From: Aspergillus flavus
Taxonomy: Eukaryota > Ascomycota > Eurotiomycetes > Eurotiales > Aspergillaceae
Length of the DNA stretch: 64,000 nt
NCBI RefSeq assembly: GCF_009017415.1
Contig: NC_092405.1
Coordinates: 2,294,001 to 2,358,000, forward strand
Direction of reading: 5' to 3'
Below the pieces are notes generated by a model, which did not search any database, was not told the origin of the DNA, and was given only the letters and a program-made list of their open reading frames with translations. This document shows positions 1 to 10,396 of the stretch, piece after piece (positions within the stretch are counted from its first letter, which is position 1; each line of letters starts with the position of its first letter). Position numbers and translations under genes: made by a program.

Positions 1-93
1 CAACCCCACCAGGGGAACTGGTTCTTTCTCCCCCATGGCATGGAAAATGCTGCCAAGCAGGTTCCGGGACATCCTTTTGGTCAGACAGCATAG
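1..93 (+). CDS. 3' end of an unidentified protein (partial)
   Basis: Frame 1 is open from the window edge to a TAG at 91-93 and gives 30 residues of protein-like composition (for example GNWFFLPHGMENAAK). I do not recognise the family. The opposite strand also has an open stretch beginning with an ATG at 72 and running off the edge, so the strand is not certain. Only sequence to the left of the window can decide. Confidence 0.3.
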   Translation, partial: QPHQGNWFFLPHGMENAAKQVPGHPFGQTA

Positions 94-1704
94 AGTGGTC
101 CGGATGTATTTTGTTGGACTTGAGATGTATGAGAAGTGGAGGGGGTGGTGGTCGTGGAATCGGTGGGGTTGATAGTATTTTGCTTTGAATTTGTTAGGTA
201 AGATAGTAGTAGCAAAATCCATGTTCTTATTGCTTTTATTTGTGTGCCGTGAGAAGAGTGTCTCATAAAACACCTGAGCTTAATAGATCGGGACTACAGA
301 TGACACCTGGAAGAACGTAGGGGTCTGTTCTGAAAATCCAATAATTTGCTATAAATGCTAATAAGCCACAACTTGATTCTACCATTATATACCGTCCAAG
401 ATCAGATGACTAGTACAATAAATAGTTCAAATAAAAACCACTCTGGACCTTTGACAGTAGGTATAAGAGACCATGATCCTGTATATAGCTCTGTTACTAA
501 CCTCTGAATCAGACACAACTACGCATACCGAAACCACAAGGATCCCAATACCTTCTAGACATTAAGTAAAGAGATTTCCATAGTAGAGCTCTTCTGACTA
601 GCACATACATATGAATCTACATACCACCAACTCACGGTAAGTAATTACAGCTAGTAGTCTGCACCACCGGTTTCAAGTTCCCCATATTCACAGTCCTTAC
701 TTGATATAAGAAGATGGAAAAGAGAAAGAAAGAGAGAAAAGACAAGACAAGACACTCAACTCCAAGAACCAATACTCTACTCATCCTCTTCACAACCCAA
801 ACCAAAGATACCCCGAACTATGTACAGTACATACATCACCTCAACCCAAATAACACTCAAACCAACCCTTTCTACCAAAAAGTCCCAATCTACCAAGCCC
901 ATACCCAGAATGAACATCCCCAAGTCCAATTCCACAACCCCACCACCAAAAGCACACGCACATACTCACTAATACCTGCACATGCAGCTCTCAGCTCGAC
1001 CCACCAGCCCACCAACCAACCAACCAATCAGAACACCAGCGTTAGGGCTACGAGAGCACCCTGCATAAGACAAACCAATCAGACCCGTCCTTTGCTCACT
1101 ACATCCATGATCCATTTCTTTGCTTCTTACTGATCGGGGTTATTACAAGGTGGTATTTATATTTGCTTTTGATAGTATCAGGGATGTATTGGTCGGTTAT
1201 GTCTACAGTGTTCTCTGCACTATGTAGGCATGTGGATATGCTGGGTTACTTACTTGATCCTTGATCCTGGGTGTGCATGTTTCATGCAGGTATTACATAG
1301 GAGGAGGGGGTTAGGTTAGTCTTGCTTTTGCTACCTCCTGATTCCTTCTCTTGGTTTGGGCTGGTGGATTGTCAAACATGACGCGTTGCGTACGTCTGTA
1401 CTGTATAGTTGGTGCTCTGGTGTCGTATTCATGATGATCTACGTTGACGGTGAGGGATATACCTAGATAGATTGTAGAAAGAGGGGTGCCAAAGAAAGAA
1501 AAAGAAAACATACTAACAGCACGGCATGTGAAGTCGGAATTAAGATGAACTGGAACACAGAGTGGTGAGAATGAAGGTATGAAAAGGTCCCCGAATCCTG
1601 CCTACAACTCTCAAGACTAGACTAGGACAACAATCCTTTTCTCTTCTCTTCTCTACTCTTCTCAAGTTATATCATACAAGACCAAGTATCAAAGACAAGT
1701 CAAA
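94..1704. other. Intergenic, no gene recognised
   Basis: AT-rich sequence with no convincing coding frame on either strand. An open stretch around 714-1133 (+) has a low-complexity Thr/Asn/Pro/Gln composition and looks like chance. A short CCAA repeat lies near 1011-1027. The CT-rich stretch at about 1630-1700 could be the promoter or leader of the pseudogene that starts at 1705. Confidence 0.5.
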
Positions 1705-2175
1705 ATGGCAGCAACAGCAGCAATGACTCTCCCACCAACCGAAATCCTCCATCTAGATAACCGAACTCGGATATCGCTGGATTCTCTCCGCTGCTGAACG
1801 AACTCAGATTGCGTCTTTGTTGAGGACTGGTGGCATGTTTTCCTCTTTCCCTTTCTTCATTTTCTCAACCCAGTTCTTCTATGTAAGGTTGAGGGTACGG
1901 GAGAGAAATAACTAAAAAACACAGCTGATGCCATCACCCTCCGCGGAAATATCATGGCCCAGGAACGTCGTGTCTGCGCCCACTGCGGCAAGTACTCTGG
2001 TCTCGATGATCTGGTTCATAATGCCTTGGCACTGGGTATCCACAGCGACGACTTCATGCTTGATGTCTTGTAGCATGGATCGAAGAATCCCTGTCCGCCT
2101 CATAACCTGCTCTGCTCGAATTGCGGGGAGCAGCATGATGGCACTTTTTGGTGGATCCCTGGCACCGACTGGTAA
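1705..2175 (+). pseudogene. Decayed small two-CxxC (zinc-ribbon-like) protein gene
   Basis: An ATG at 1705 opens a frame that reads well for about 18 codons (TLPPTEILHL). It then has to shift by one base to continue as GYRWILSAAERTQIASLL. After a possible intron ending at the CAG of 1922-1924, the frame resumes with a CAHC motif, then NALALGIHSDDFMLDV and an amber codon at 2071-2073. The same frame goes on after the stop with a second CSNC motif and ends FWWIPGTDW at the TAA of 2173-2175. Two CxxC knuckles suggest a small zinc-binding protein, but I cannot name the family. One frameshift plus one in-frame stop in otherwise protein-like sequence indicates a recently inactivated gene. The intron donor is uncertain. 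Confidence 0.5.
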
Positions 2176-2500
2176 TGAGCCTGGGTAATGTTTGATTGAT
2201 GCTGCTGCTGTTTGTTGGTTTTTCTGGAGTATTTAGTTATGCAATGTGAATGCGTTATTTAAAAAGGCTTCCACTGTAGAGGTTCGCTATCCTTATTTCA
2301 GTAATTTGAAGCATGATAGAGAGTTGCAGACCCAATGATATACTATAGCACATGCTAAAGACGCAGGAATCGTTATTCCATTTTATTAGACAAATCGAAA
2401 GTCAAGCTTCTCCACGGAGAAGTAAGCCACCCAGTCCCGTAGTATAACCCTCATGAAGAAACGCCAAAAACACCAGAGACAAGGCTTCATGTCTGTATGC

Positions 2501-5500
2501 TCATGTTTCCATGGCATCGCCCACATCCGACTCGCCATCTACAACTCCCAGTAGCTTGGCATATGGTACCGTTACCCGCTGGAGGTCTCGGTGTTTGCCT
2601 AGACAATGTTCGCATTAGTATGAGTCCACGAATACATAGGGAGGATAAAAGCTTACCCAGTGCCAGAATGACCTCCTTCAATAACACCTCTCGCGGCCAG
2701 CCACAGAGGGTCTCTGAACTTTCTCGCCAGTTCCGGTCTTCTTGTTCGTTTTCCTGTAGGCGCTGGGCAGTTCCGGCCTCGTCTTCCTCAAACAACCCAC
2801 CAATTAAGCCCTTTAGCAATTCTTCGACCTTCATCTTGAGACCTTCTGCTCCAATACGTTTAGCATACATCGAGAGGTACAGCCGAAACTCCTCCTTGGC
2901 TCCGAGGGACAATGCCGCCGCAAGTCTGTTTTCCAGATGGGCAATAGATACGCTCGATTCGAAACTCTCGTAGCCTTCGCGGGAGAGAAGAACCTTGATC
3001 AACCGTTGGAGGAAGTATGCTCGTCCGCGGAGTAGCGTCTCGCTGGTCGTGTTGCGTTCCAAGAATGGGATAATTCCAGCTGATACAGCAGCCTTTGCGT
3101 CCTTGTCTTTTTGCGCATCAGCGGTCTGGAGGTTGCCCACCGGCGCTTCGGTAGTGTTCCAGTACTGACTGCCGACAGCCCACCAAGGCTCTGAAATCCG
3201 CTGCCATGTAAACATGGAAGGCGAATAGGAGTAACCCTCTCCATTCGACATGGCGACCACTATTCGGCCTTCGGAATTGATCCGTGCGTTAGTGATTGCC
3301 GGCGCGGCTGACGGGTGTGCGCCCAGTGTGTGGATTGCCGCATCCAGTGCGGGCTGAAGGGAAACAGGCGGATGAGGCGAGGAGAGATGTTTGACATTCC
3401 AAACATAGCACATCCCAACGGCTGATATACAGAGGATCCATGGCCCATTGCATTCTAAGATCACCGGCTGCGCCTCAAGCACGAGCGCACTGACAAGACG
3501 ACGACCAGCTGGGGTCCAGATGTAAACTGATCCGTCTTCACAGGCCGCAGCCCACATGCTCTGGTTGCCCGTCACGAGTAGGACCGTTCGTGGAAGGAAA
3601 TCCTGCCACAGGGGCTGTTCACCCCGGAAGAGTGTGAGCCGCACCGGCTCCCGGTCTACTGCGCGGCCGGTCAAGCTAGCGGCTGACGGGTTGCGAGCTT
3701 CAAAGACAACATCAACGCGGGATTTGCTGGACTCTCCCGACGCACTTGGTGGTTCAGTCGGCTTCCCATTAGGATCAATGGCTCGGAGTATCTGGTTTCG
3801 GACCTTGGGTACGGCTAGTCGTACCTGGCTCATGGCCATACAAGGATTCGTCACCGCAGGTCGAATAAACTCTGGTGTCGGTTGTTGACCGGTGGGAGCG
3901 GGTTGCGGTCGTGCAGGGAGAAGGCCATCTGGGGTGTTCGTAAGAAGAGGGGTAGCACCATTCTGACTTGCCAATGCGACACGCTTTTCTACATGCCCAT
4001 CATCGTCTTCCTCCAGCTGCGCGAGCTTGCGCTTATTCCCAAAGAGCAGAGTGGCAAGGCCCCCCTTCGGTAAACCGTCGAAGGGCTTAGAGAGATCGAC
4101 AATAGACTGGGGTGTATCGGCCTTCACCTGGTTGCTAACCGAGGCCATCAAGCGGGCCTGAGGCAGGGAGGACTCAGCTGCACCTGCACCGGACACCAAA
4201 AGCGGGGCAATACGCTTCTTGCCGTCCTTGGTGTATGTAGGACGTTGCTTCAGTCTTTCAAGTTTTGCTTGATACGGGTCAGGCTTCTCCGGCTCTGGGG
4301 CCGATGGCGTTGCGGTCCCGTTGGGCTGGCTCTTCTGTGCATCTGGGGCCGGAGACGATGGCCGTGCTGGGGTTGGGGCATTAGAAGGTAGAGGTGCGGG
4401 CTTTTCGTTGGTTATATTATCGGCCTGGTCATCGCCCATCAGGGCACCCATTCGCCCTTCGACACCCTTGATCTCACCAGCCTTGCTCTTCTCCTCAAGC
4501 AGCAATCCATCTGGAGTCTCTGTGATGCCGGCGCCCTTTCTGTTGGTCCCAAATTTGGTAAGCGACTTCTCATTCTCCTCCATAGCCGTTGCGTATCCCA
4601 AATCACCGTCCTCGAACCGGACTGCGAGTATCGTGCCATCCAGTGCCGTTGCGTAAAGACATTTTCCGTCGGGACTCCAAGCCAGATCAGATAGAGATTT
4701 GGCGGCAAGCTCCTGAGCAACCACAATCGGCCTGGGGTTACTGGTGATCCAGATGCTTAGGGATTTATCTCCTCCCGCACAAGCAATGACGGTCACTAGG
4801 TTTTGTGCGCCATGTTGATTATCCATCGCTTGTTTGTCGACCGGCTGACTGGCGTACAGTCGGGGGGAAAAGGCACACACTTCCACAGGAGCTTCATGTC
4901 CGATCAGGTTTATGTCCCCATCCCAGGACCCACGGTTGATTATCGCGACGGAACTGACCGGTCCATTGACGGCATTTGCAGCGGCGATGTGCATACCATC
5001 GGGCGACCATGAACATCGACGGAAATAAGCAGTGAGAGGGGAGTTGGCGAAAGGCGCGGAGATGGTCTGTTCAAGGACGAAATTGTTCATCTGGTCATGA
5101 GCGGTCGAGTTCGGGGCAGGAGAGGTAAAACGAAAGATTCGGACAGTGCGATCATCGCTGGCCGTAGCAAAATACTTGTTAGCTGGATCGAAAGTTATCC
5201 CTTTGACATGAGACTGATGTATGGAAATCGTCTTCAGCTTCTCAAATGTATGCCCTGACCACACTACCACCTTAGAATCCAATCCGACAGACACCAGGAT
5301 AGAAGAGTCGTAGGACCAGCCCAAGTCTTGAACGTCATTATCGTGGCCTATCAGTCGCCGGACCGTGCGCCAGTTTTCCACAGGAGGTGCCTCGTTCGAC
5401 CCTATGTGCAACGTATCAGCCGCCGCTTCCAACCCGAACGAGCCTCGAGACTCGAAATTAGCACCCACCAAATGTTGTAGCATGCGACGGAGGATTCGTA

Positions 5501-6011
5501 TCCAGCGTGTAAATACAAACAATCTTATCATCCGCCCCTGATGCGAGGTACTTCCCGTTTGGCGAAAACCGAACTGTATGAATCGTACCGGAGTGGTTGC
5601 TCATCGACGCCAGCTGCTTCGGCTTGCTGGCAACCGCAGGGTCATTGGTATTGCAGATAGCTTCCGTGGACCATATCCGAACGTATCCATCTATTTGATT
5701 CGGAAGAGTCAATACCAGTTCAATCCATCGGTCTGCGGCGGAGGGGTATCGTAGGGCACGGAGAACCAACCTCCAGCAGCTGTAACTAAACGACTTCCAT
5801 CGGGCGACACATCGCAACTATAAACCTCGAAATCCTTCCTCTCACCTGTAAGGCAACGGGGAAACCATGTTAGCTATTTCGACCCGGTGATGTATAGTTG
5901 TATACCATCTGTCTCGAAAGAGAGCACGGTGGTGAATAAAATGTCGAAAACAATGTAGACAGAATGGTGAATACCTCCGTGCGTCAGCCAAACAGGTTTT
6001 ATGATATGCAT
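2501..6011 (-). CDS. hir1: Hir1-like histone transcription regulator (HIRA family)
   Basis: Subunit of the HIR histone H3-H4 chaperone complex, which deposits nucleosomes independently of replication and represses histone genes in the nucleus. Five exons by my model: 5975-6011, 5771-5845, 5469-5690, 2657-5401 and 2501-2598, which sum to 3177 nt or 1058 aa, the usual HIRA size. The start reads MHIIKPVWLTHGG, typical for the family. WD40 repeats fill about residues 1-370. The basic KDGKKRIAPLLVS stretch near residue 440 matches the Asf1-binding B domain. The C-terminal half carries the HIRA domain with a WAAACEDGSVYIW-like blade. The last intron (2599-2656) is needed to reach the conserved end, GVVDGESDVGDAMET; reading through it gives an unrelated tail. 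Intron 2 has a weak GTTGGT donor. The next gene, the stomatin-like one, lies upstream in the same orientation. Confidence 0.93.
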
Positions 6012-6729
6012 CGCAACAACTGTGCTGCTTTCTTTTTATCCTGGACGAATCCCTTGTGCGCAGGATCATAGGAAAGTTGACGTGGATAAAGGATAGCTTA
6101 TTTGGGGCATCGCAAAGCAACCGCGTCCACAATCATCGGATCCGAGGTCTCCTTTCTGAGCGAGAAGGGCAGAATCCGATAGACTTGGTATGAAAGATTG
6201 TCTTCCCGGCTCAGGAGATAAAGTCCAGTAACGCGAACAATGGAGTGCGCGCCGATCTTCAGAAAAGTCGCGATCTCCCGAAGGAGTAAAGCGGCAGGTC
6301 GGGTGATCCGTGCTTTGCTGTCTCCGCCTGGGGATCCTCAGGCACTGCATTTACGGGTGCCTGATCAATACCTTACTGAACTTTCATTGACACACGAATC
6401 GATTTCTCAACCCACTCGTCTACTATACATGATACTTCGTTTGAACAGAGATCACACTCTCCTCAAATAACTCGGCAATACGCTAAACAGGCAATGACCA
6501 CAAGCTTTTCCCAAGGCGCTTGTTTCAAGCACATCCTAAAGAAATGTCGGGCAATGAAAAACAAATGACTGAAGAGGGGTGATAATAAAGGTACAGTGTG
6601 GTAGGGATAGGTATTTCGTACACATCCGAAAGCAATCGTAAAAAGGGACTAGAGGTAGCAGTGGATGAGAAAGAGGACAAAGAAGGCGTTAGGGCCTGTA
6701 GAGGAAATAGTGCAGTCCATCATTCCAAA
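6012..6729. other. Intergenic: hir1 promoter and stomatin-like 3' flank
   Basis: 718 bp between two tandem minus-strand genes. It holds the hir1 promoter near 6012 and the 3' untranslated region of the stomatin-like gene near 6729. I see no coding frame or clear motif. Confidence 0.6.
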
Positions 6730-8116
6730 TTATCTCTTCTGCTGGCTAGCCTCATTGAAGCCTTCCAGTACTTCATCTGCGACATTTTCATGGGAGGTCT
6801 CCTCGACTTCCGCTTTTACCTCATGGTCTACTTCAGACGCTTTGTCTGAGGTGTTGTGAGAAGCCTGGCCCTGAATAGGTTCCACTCCCAGGGTCTTTGC
6901 CGCAACGTTGTGCGCTTGGCCCTGGTTCACATTCTTGTAGATAGCCATGGCACTCGCAACCATTCCACTCATATCACCAACGTTTCCGGGAACGACAACC
7001 GAAGTGCCCTCCTTAGCCAGGTTGGAGAAAGCATCGACATACTTCTCTGCTACACTCAGGCTAAGAGCTCCGTGGGCATTCTCCTTATCAGCCGCGATAG
7101 ACTTGGCGACGGCGTCGATACCCCTCGCGGTAGCCTGTGCCTTCAGCAAGATCGCTTCCGCCTCACCAGCGGCACGGTTGATCTGTTCTTGCCGCATAGC
7201 CTCCGAAGCCAAGATCACGGACTGCTTCCGACCCTCGGCGATATTGATCGCACTCTGCCGCTGTCCCTCGGAGTCGAGGATCTCCGCCCGCTTCGACCGC
7301 TCAGCTGTCACCTGGCGATGCATGGCTGCGACGACGCCCTCCGGTGCATGGATATCTCTGATCTCATAACGAAGACAAACAACACCCCAATCTTGTGCCG
7401 CCTCGTTGATAGCCTGCGTGATGTTGGTATTTAACGTCGCGCGCTCCTTCAGTACATGGTCGAGTGTAAGCTGACCGATTTCTGAGCGCATAGTCGTCTG
7501 TGCAAGTTGGGAGATGGCATATTCCGCATCCTCCACACCGTAGCTACCATGGTCAAAGCCACATGTCAGCCTAGCTCCGACTCCACAATTCAACACTGAG
7601 AGGCGCAAAGAAAACTCACCTCGCCTTATACGCGTCAAAAACTCTCGTGTACAGCACACCATCCAGCTCTAGTGTGACGTTATCCGCCGTAATAGCATTT
7701 TGGCTCGGGATTTCGATGGCCGATTCCTTCAAGCTCTTGACATATGCAATCCGGTCAATGAACGGAATCAGGATCGCAAGACCAGGCTCCAAGATCCGGT
7801 GGAACTTTCCCATCCGCTCCACGATCCATGCTGTCTGTTGAGGGACGAATCGAATAACCGTGTTCATGGGGAGCGCCGAGCGATTGGAGAAGTAGGTAGG
7901 GGGTCCTCCAGGTTGCGACCCAGCCCCAAAGTTCAAAAGTGATTCGGGTGCGAGGCTCCGGGGTGAGGAAGACACATTTCGTCGTCGAACGCTATTCAAG
8001 TTGTTCGTAGCTGTGAGTGCGGAGGTAGGAAGACGAGGGTTCTGGAGTAAACGGGACGTGATGGCGCTGGGGGAGGACCGGAGCAGCCTCGACGACTGCC
8101 TAGATGCCACATCCAT
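6730..8116 (-). CDS. Mitochondrial stomatin-like protein 2 (SPFH/band 7)
   Basis: Two exons, 7620-8116 and 6730-7543, split by a 76-bp intron (GTGAGT donor), encode 436 aa. The first 50 or so residues are rich in Arg/Ser and lack acidic residues, as in a mitochondrial presequence. The SPFH core follows, with VPQQTAWIVERMGKFHRILEPG, ADNVTLELDGVLYTRVFDAYKASYGVEDAEYAI, the RSEIGQLTLD segment and the long Ala/Glu-rich coiled coil AEILDSEGQRQSAINIAEG. This is the SLP2 subgroup, an inner-membrane scaffold that binds prohibitin and cardiolipin and organises respiratory complexes and proteases. The C-terminus, after about residue 370, is an acidic variable tail (EVDHEVKAEVEE). Splicing restores the conserved YKASYG junction, which supports the model. 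Confidence 0.92.
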
Positions 8117-8996
8117 TGTGATAGGCAGGAATATCTGAAATGGTCCCTACAGGGCAATGATTGGGTGTCAAGACGGTTGGACGCGAGACCAGTCTGGGGC
8201 CTTCGGATGAAGCTGAAGCTACGGGTCAACTTGCGGGAATTCACGCCTGAGGCATATAACATGCTGAGTCATCTTATACAATCAAACGCTGATCATTGGA
8301 CCTTTACCAATGTATGTGCCGTTATAATTAGGAGTTCTTTTGTACCCCTCTCAAACTTTATCAGATTCGATTTGGTAATACAAGTATTGACCGCAATGGA
8401 GTGTCTCTCTTGGAAAGTCGTGGATGAAATTGCGTGAATAGTCCATATAACTAACAAGGGTTGCTATCGCCAACAGCATCATATATATTTCTCAGCCGTT
8501 AAACAAACTCCCATGCACCATGCTGTTACCATCACCCGCGAAAAGGGATCTACAGGGGTACTACAGGTAGATACAAGGGTACTTGTATTAGGAAAGCGTA
8601 TGAGTTGTTATGTAGAACTCCAGGTGATTGGGCAGACAATGACGCCCTCCAACCTGATAGCCTCGGCTACCATACGACTGGTCAGAGAGCTACAAAGCCT
8701 CAACTGATTGTTGTTAACTGCGGGGTACAGTTAAGTGACTGACTTCACCGAGGAATGCACTGAAAGAAGTACAATATAGGCGCAGCGTTATGATATAGGG
8801 AAAAACACTAGTTTAGATGTAAAAGAATAGATATCGATATACAAATATAGGACTTCGACATCATAAGGCAAGTCTTGGAGCAACTAATGCCGAATTGAAA
8901 CCCAGTTAAACTGTTTTCCCTTAGCCAAACTACACCAAACCGACAAATGCAAGGGAATATCAGGAATAAAGAAAATACTATGAAATGGATATCACA
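8117..8996. other. Intergenic: promoter of the stomatin-like gene
   Basis: About 880 bp upstream of the stomatin-like gene. The open frames here are short and not protein-like. I see no clear TATA box or repeat. Confidence 0.5.
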
Positions 8997-9185
8997 TTAC
9001 CATCCGAGATACTGAAGCCCTTTTCCGTTTGAAGTGACTGACACCCATGACGCCCAACAATATAAACAGGTAAAAGTTAGAAACTCACGAGAAGAGATGC
9101 CGTGAACCGTGCGAAAATAATGGCTTCGTGGATCGAATACTCGTTGCAATGTGTTGATGTCCTTTGTAACTCCGTAAGGTCCCAT
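8997..9185 (-). CDS. Candidate tiny two-exon gene (45 aa), unknown
   Basis: An ATG at 9185 opens 32 protein-like codons (GPYGVTKDINTLQRVF, then DPRSHYFRTVHGISS) that end in a canonical GTGAGT donor at 9088. A 51-bp intron (9038-9088) with a CTAAC element ends in CAG, and a 41-nt exon follows to a TAA at 8997-8999. The CTAAC lies very near the donor, which is unusual. I recognise no family. It could be a short secreted-free or mitochondrial peptide, or chance. An ACTCCGTA motif overlaps the start of the coding part. Confidence 0.3.
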   Translation of the reverse strand: MGPYGVTKDINTLQRVFDPRSHYFRTVHGISSREFLTFTCLYCWASWVSVTSNGKGLQYLGW

Positions 9186-10396
9186 AATGAAGCAGAGATT
9201 ATCTTATTTTGTCTTTTGCTGGTTTTTTCTTCCATTCATACTAGCATAATCGAGAAACATTATCGCATATTATAGAGAATCCGGATGAACAATCTATGGT
9301 CGTGGGAAAGAAGTTCAGCCCGGCGCACCACAGAAGCAAGCATCAAATGGAAACTGCAGATACTGCCCAGTAAAACATGCCCGGACTCCAGAATTTTAGA
9401 AACCTCCCATGACTAAAGCAAAATGGGGAACTAAAAGGGGAAAAAAAGAAAGAAAGAAAAGCCGAGACGGAATGTGCATATATCAACCCACTTCGCTGGA
9501 AGATCGTCATCGGCGATACGACAAGCGTAAATGCAAAAGCTGACAAATAGTAATGCAAGTCATGATGAACCACGAGAAAACATAGATGGTCAATAACGTA
9601 AAAGAAACGAACAAAATCAACTTTTCCAGCTCGGCTCTTAGGCTAACACCCAGAATACAGTCGATCTTTCTGCGATTTCCGGGAACGAGAGATCAACTCT
9701 GCCAGGCTGAACGTAAGGTCTGTAGGACTCCGTGCACTCCCCGACATTTGGAAATCTCTTTGCCACCTAGATCAACAAGGTTGCGGATAATCCCATCAGG
9801 TAAGACCCCATTGCTCGACAGAAAAAGAACCGTAAAAATGAATCAATCTGTTGAAACCGTTGCTGACGTTTCGTGCAATATCATCAAACGCTAGACTCTT
9901 AAATTCATTGTACATTTGGGCTTTGAAATTTTGGACCAAGAAATGCGACCAGAATTGGTACGGTCACCGTGGCGAGTTACCGTTAAAACTTCGTTCGTCA
10001 AGAACTCGTCCTCGAAAAAAAATATTGGATTCGTGGGGAAAATCGGAGGATGTAAACTCAAGTTAGGAGTTTTGTTCCCCTCACCCAGTAAGTCGGCAGT
10101 TAGACTTCAGTGATATTCTGGGAGGCCTTCAACAATGATTGAAGTATAACTCATATCCTGACTGCGAGTGGATTAGCAACAGCGGAGAGCCAGTGTTTAA
10201 CTCGAGTACAAACCTTGAAAATTCGACTGCCGAGATGCTGGAGGAAGTGAAAAGCTTGAAAAGGAACTAGGCTAGTTTGCCGGCTGTTCGAAAAGTGTTA
10301 ACGAATGCATGACAATCGAAAAAGGGGGCAAACAGTATGGGATTGTAGTGAACTAGAATGGTAGATTGTACCGATTACAATCGCCAAGCTTTCAAC
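9186..10396. other. Intergenic, no gene recognised
   Basis: About 1.2 kb downstream of the La-domain gene. It probably contains that gene's 3' untranslated region and possibly an alternative last exon (see the La entry). No supported coding frame on either strand. Confidence 0.5.

Noticed and set aside
714..1133. A 139-codon plus-strand frame
   Set aside because: Its Thr/Asn/Pro/Gln-rich low-complexity translation follows the CA-rich DNA composition and is not a credible protein.
4321..4656. Long plus-strand frames inside hir1 and other genes
   Set aside because: They are shadows of conserved minus-strand coding frames and have no independent support.
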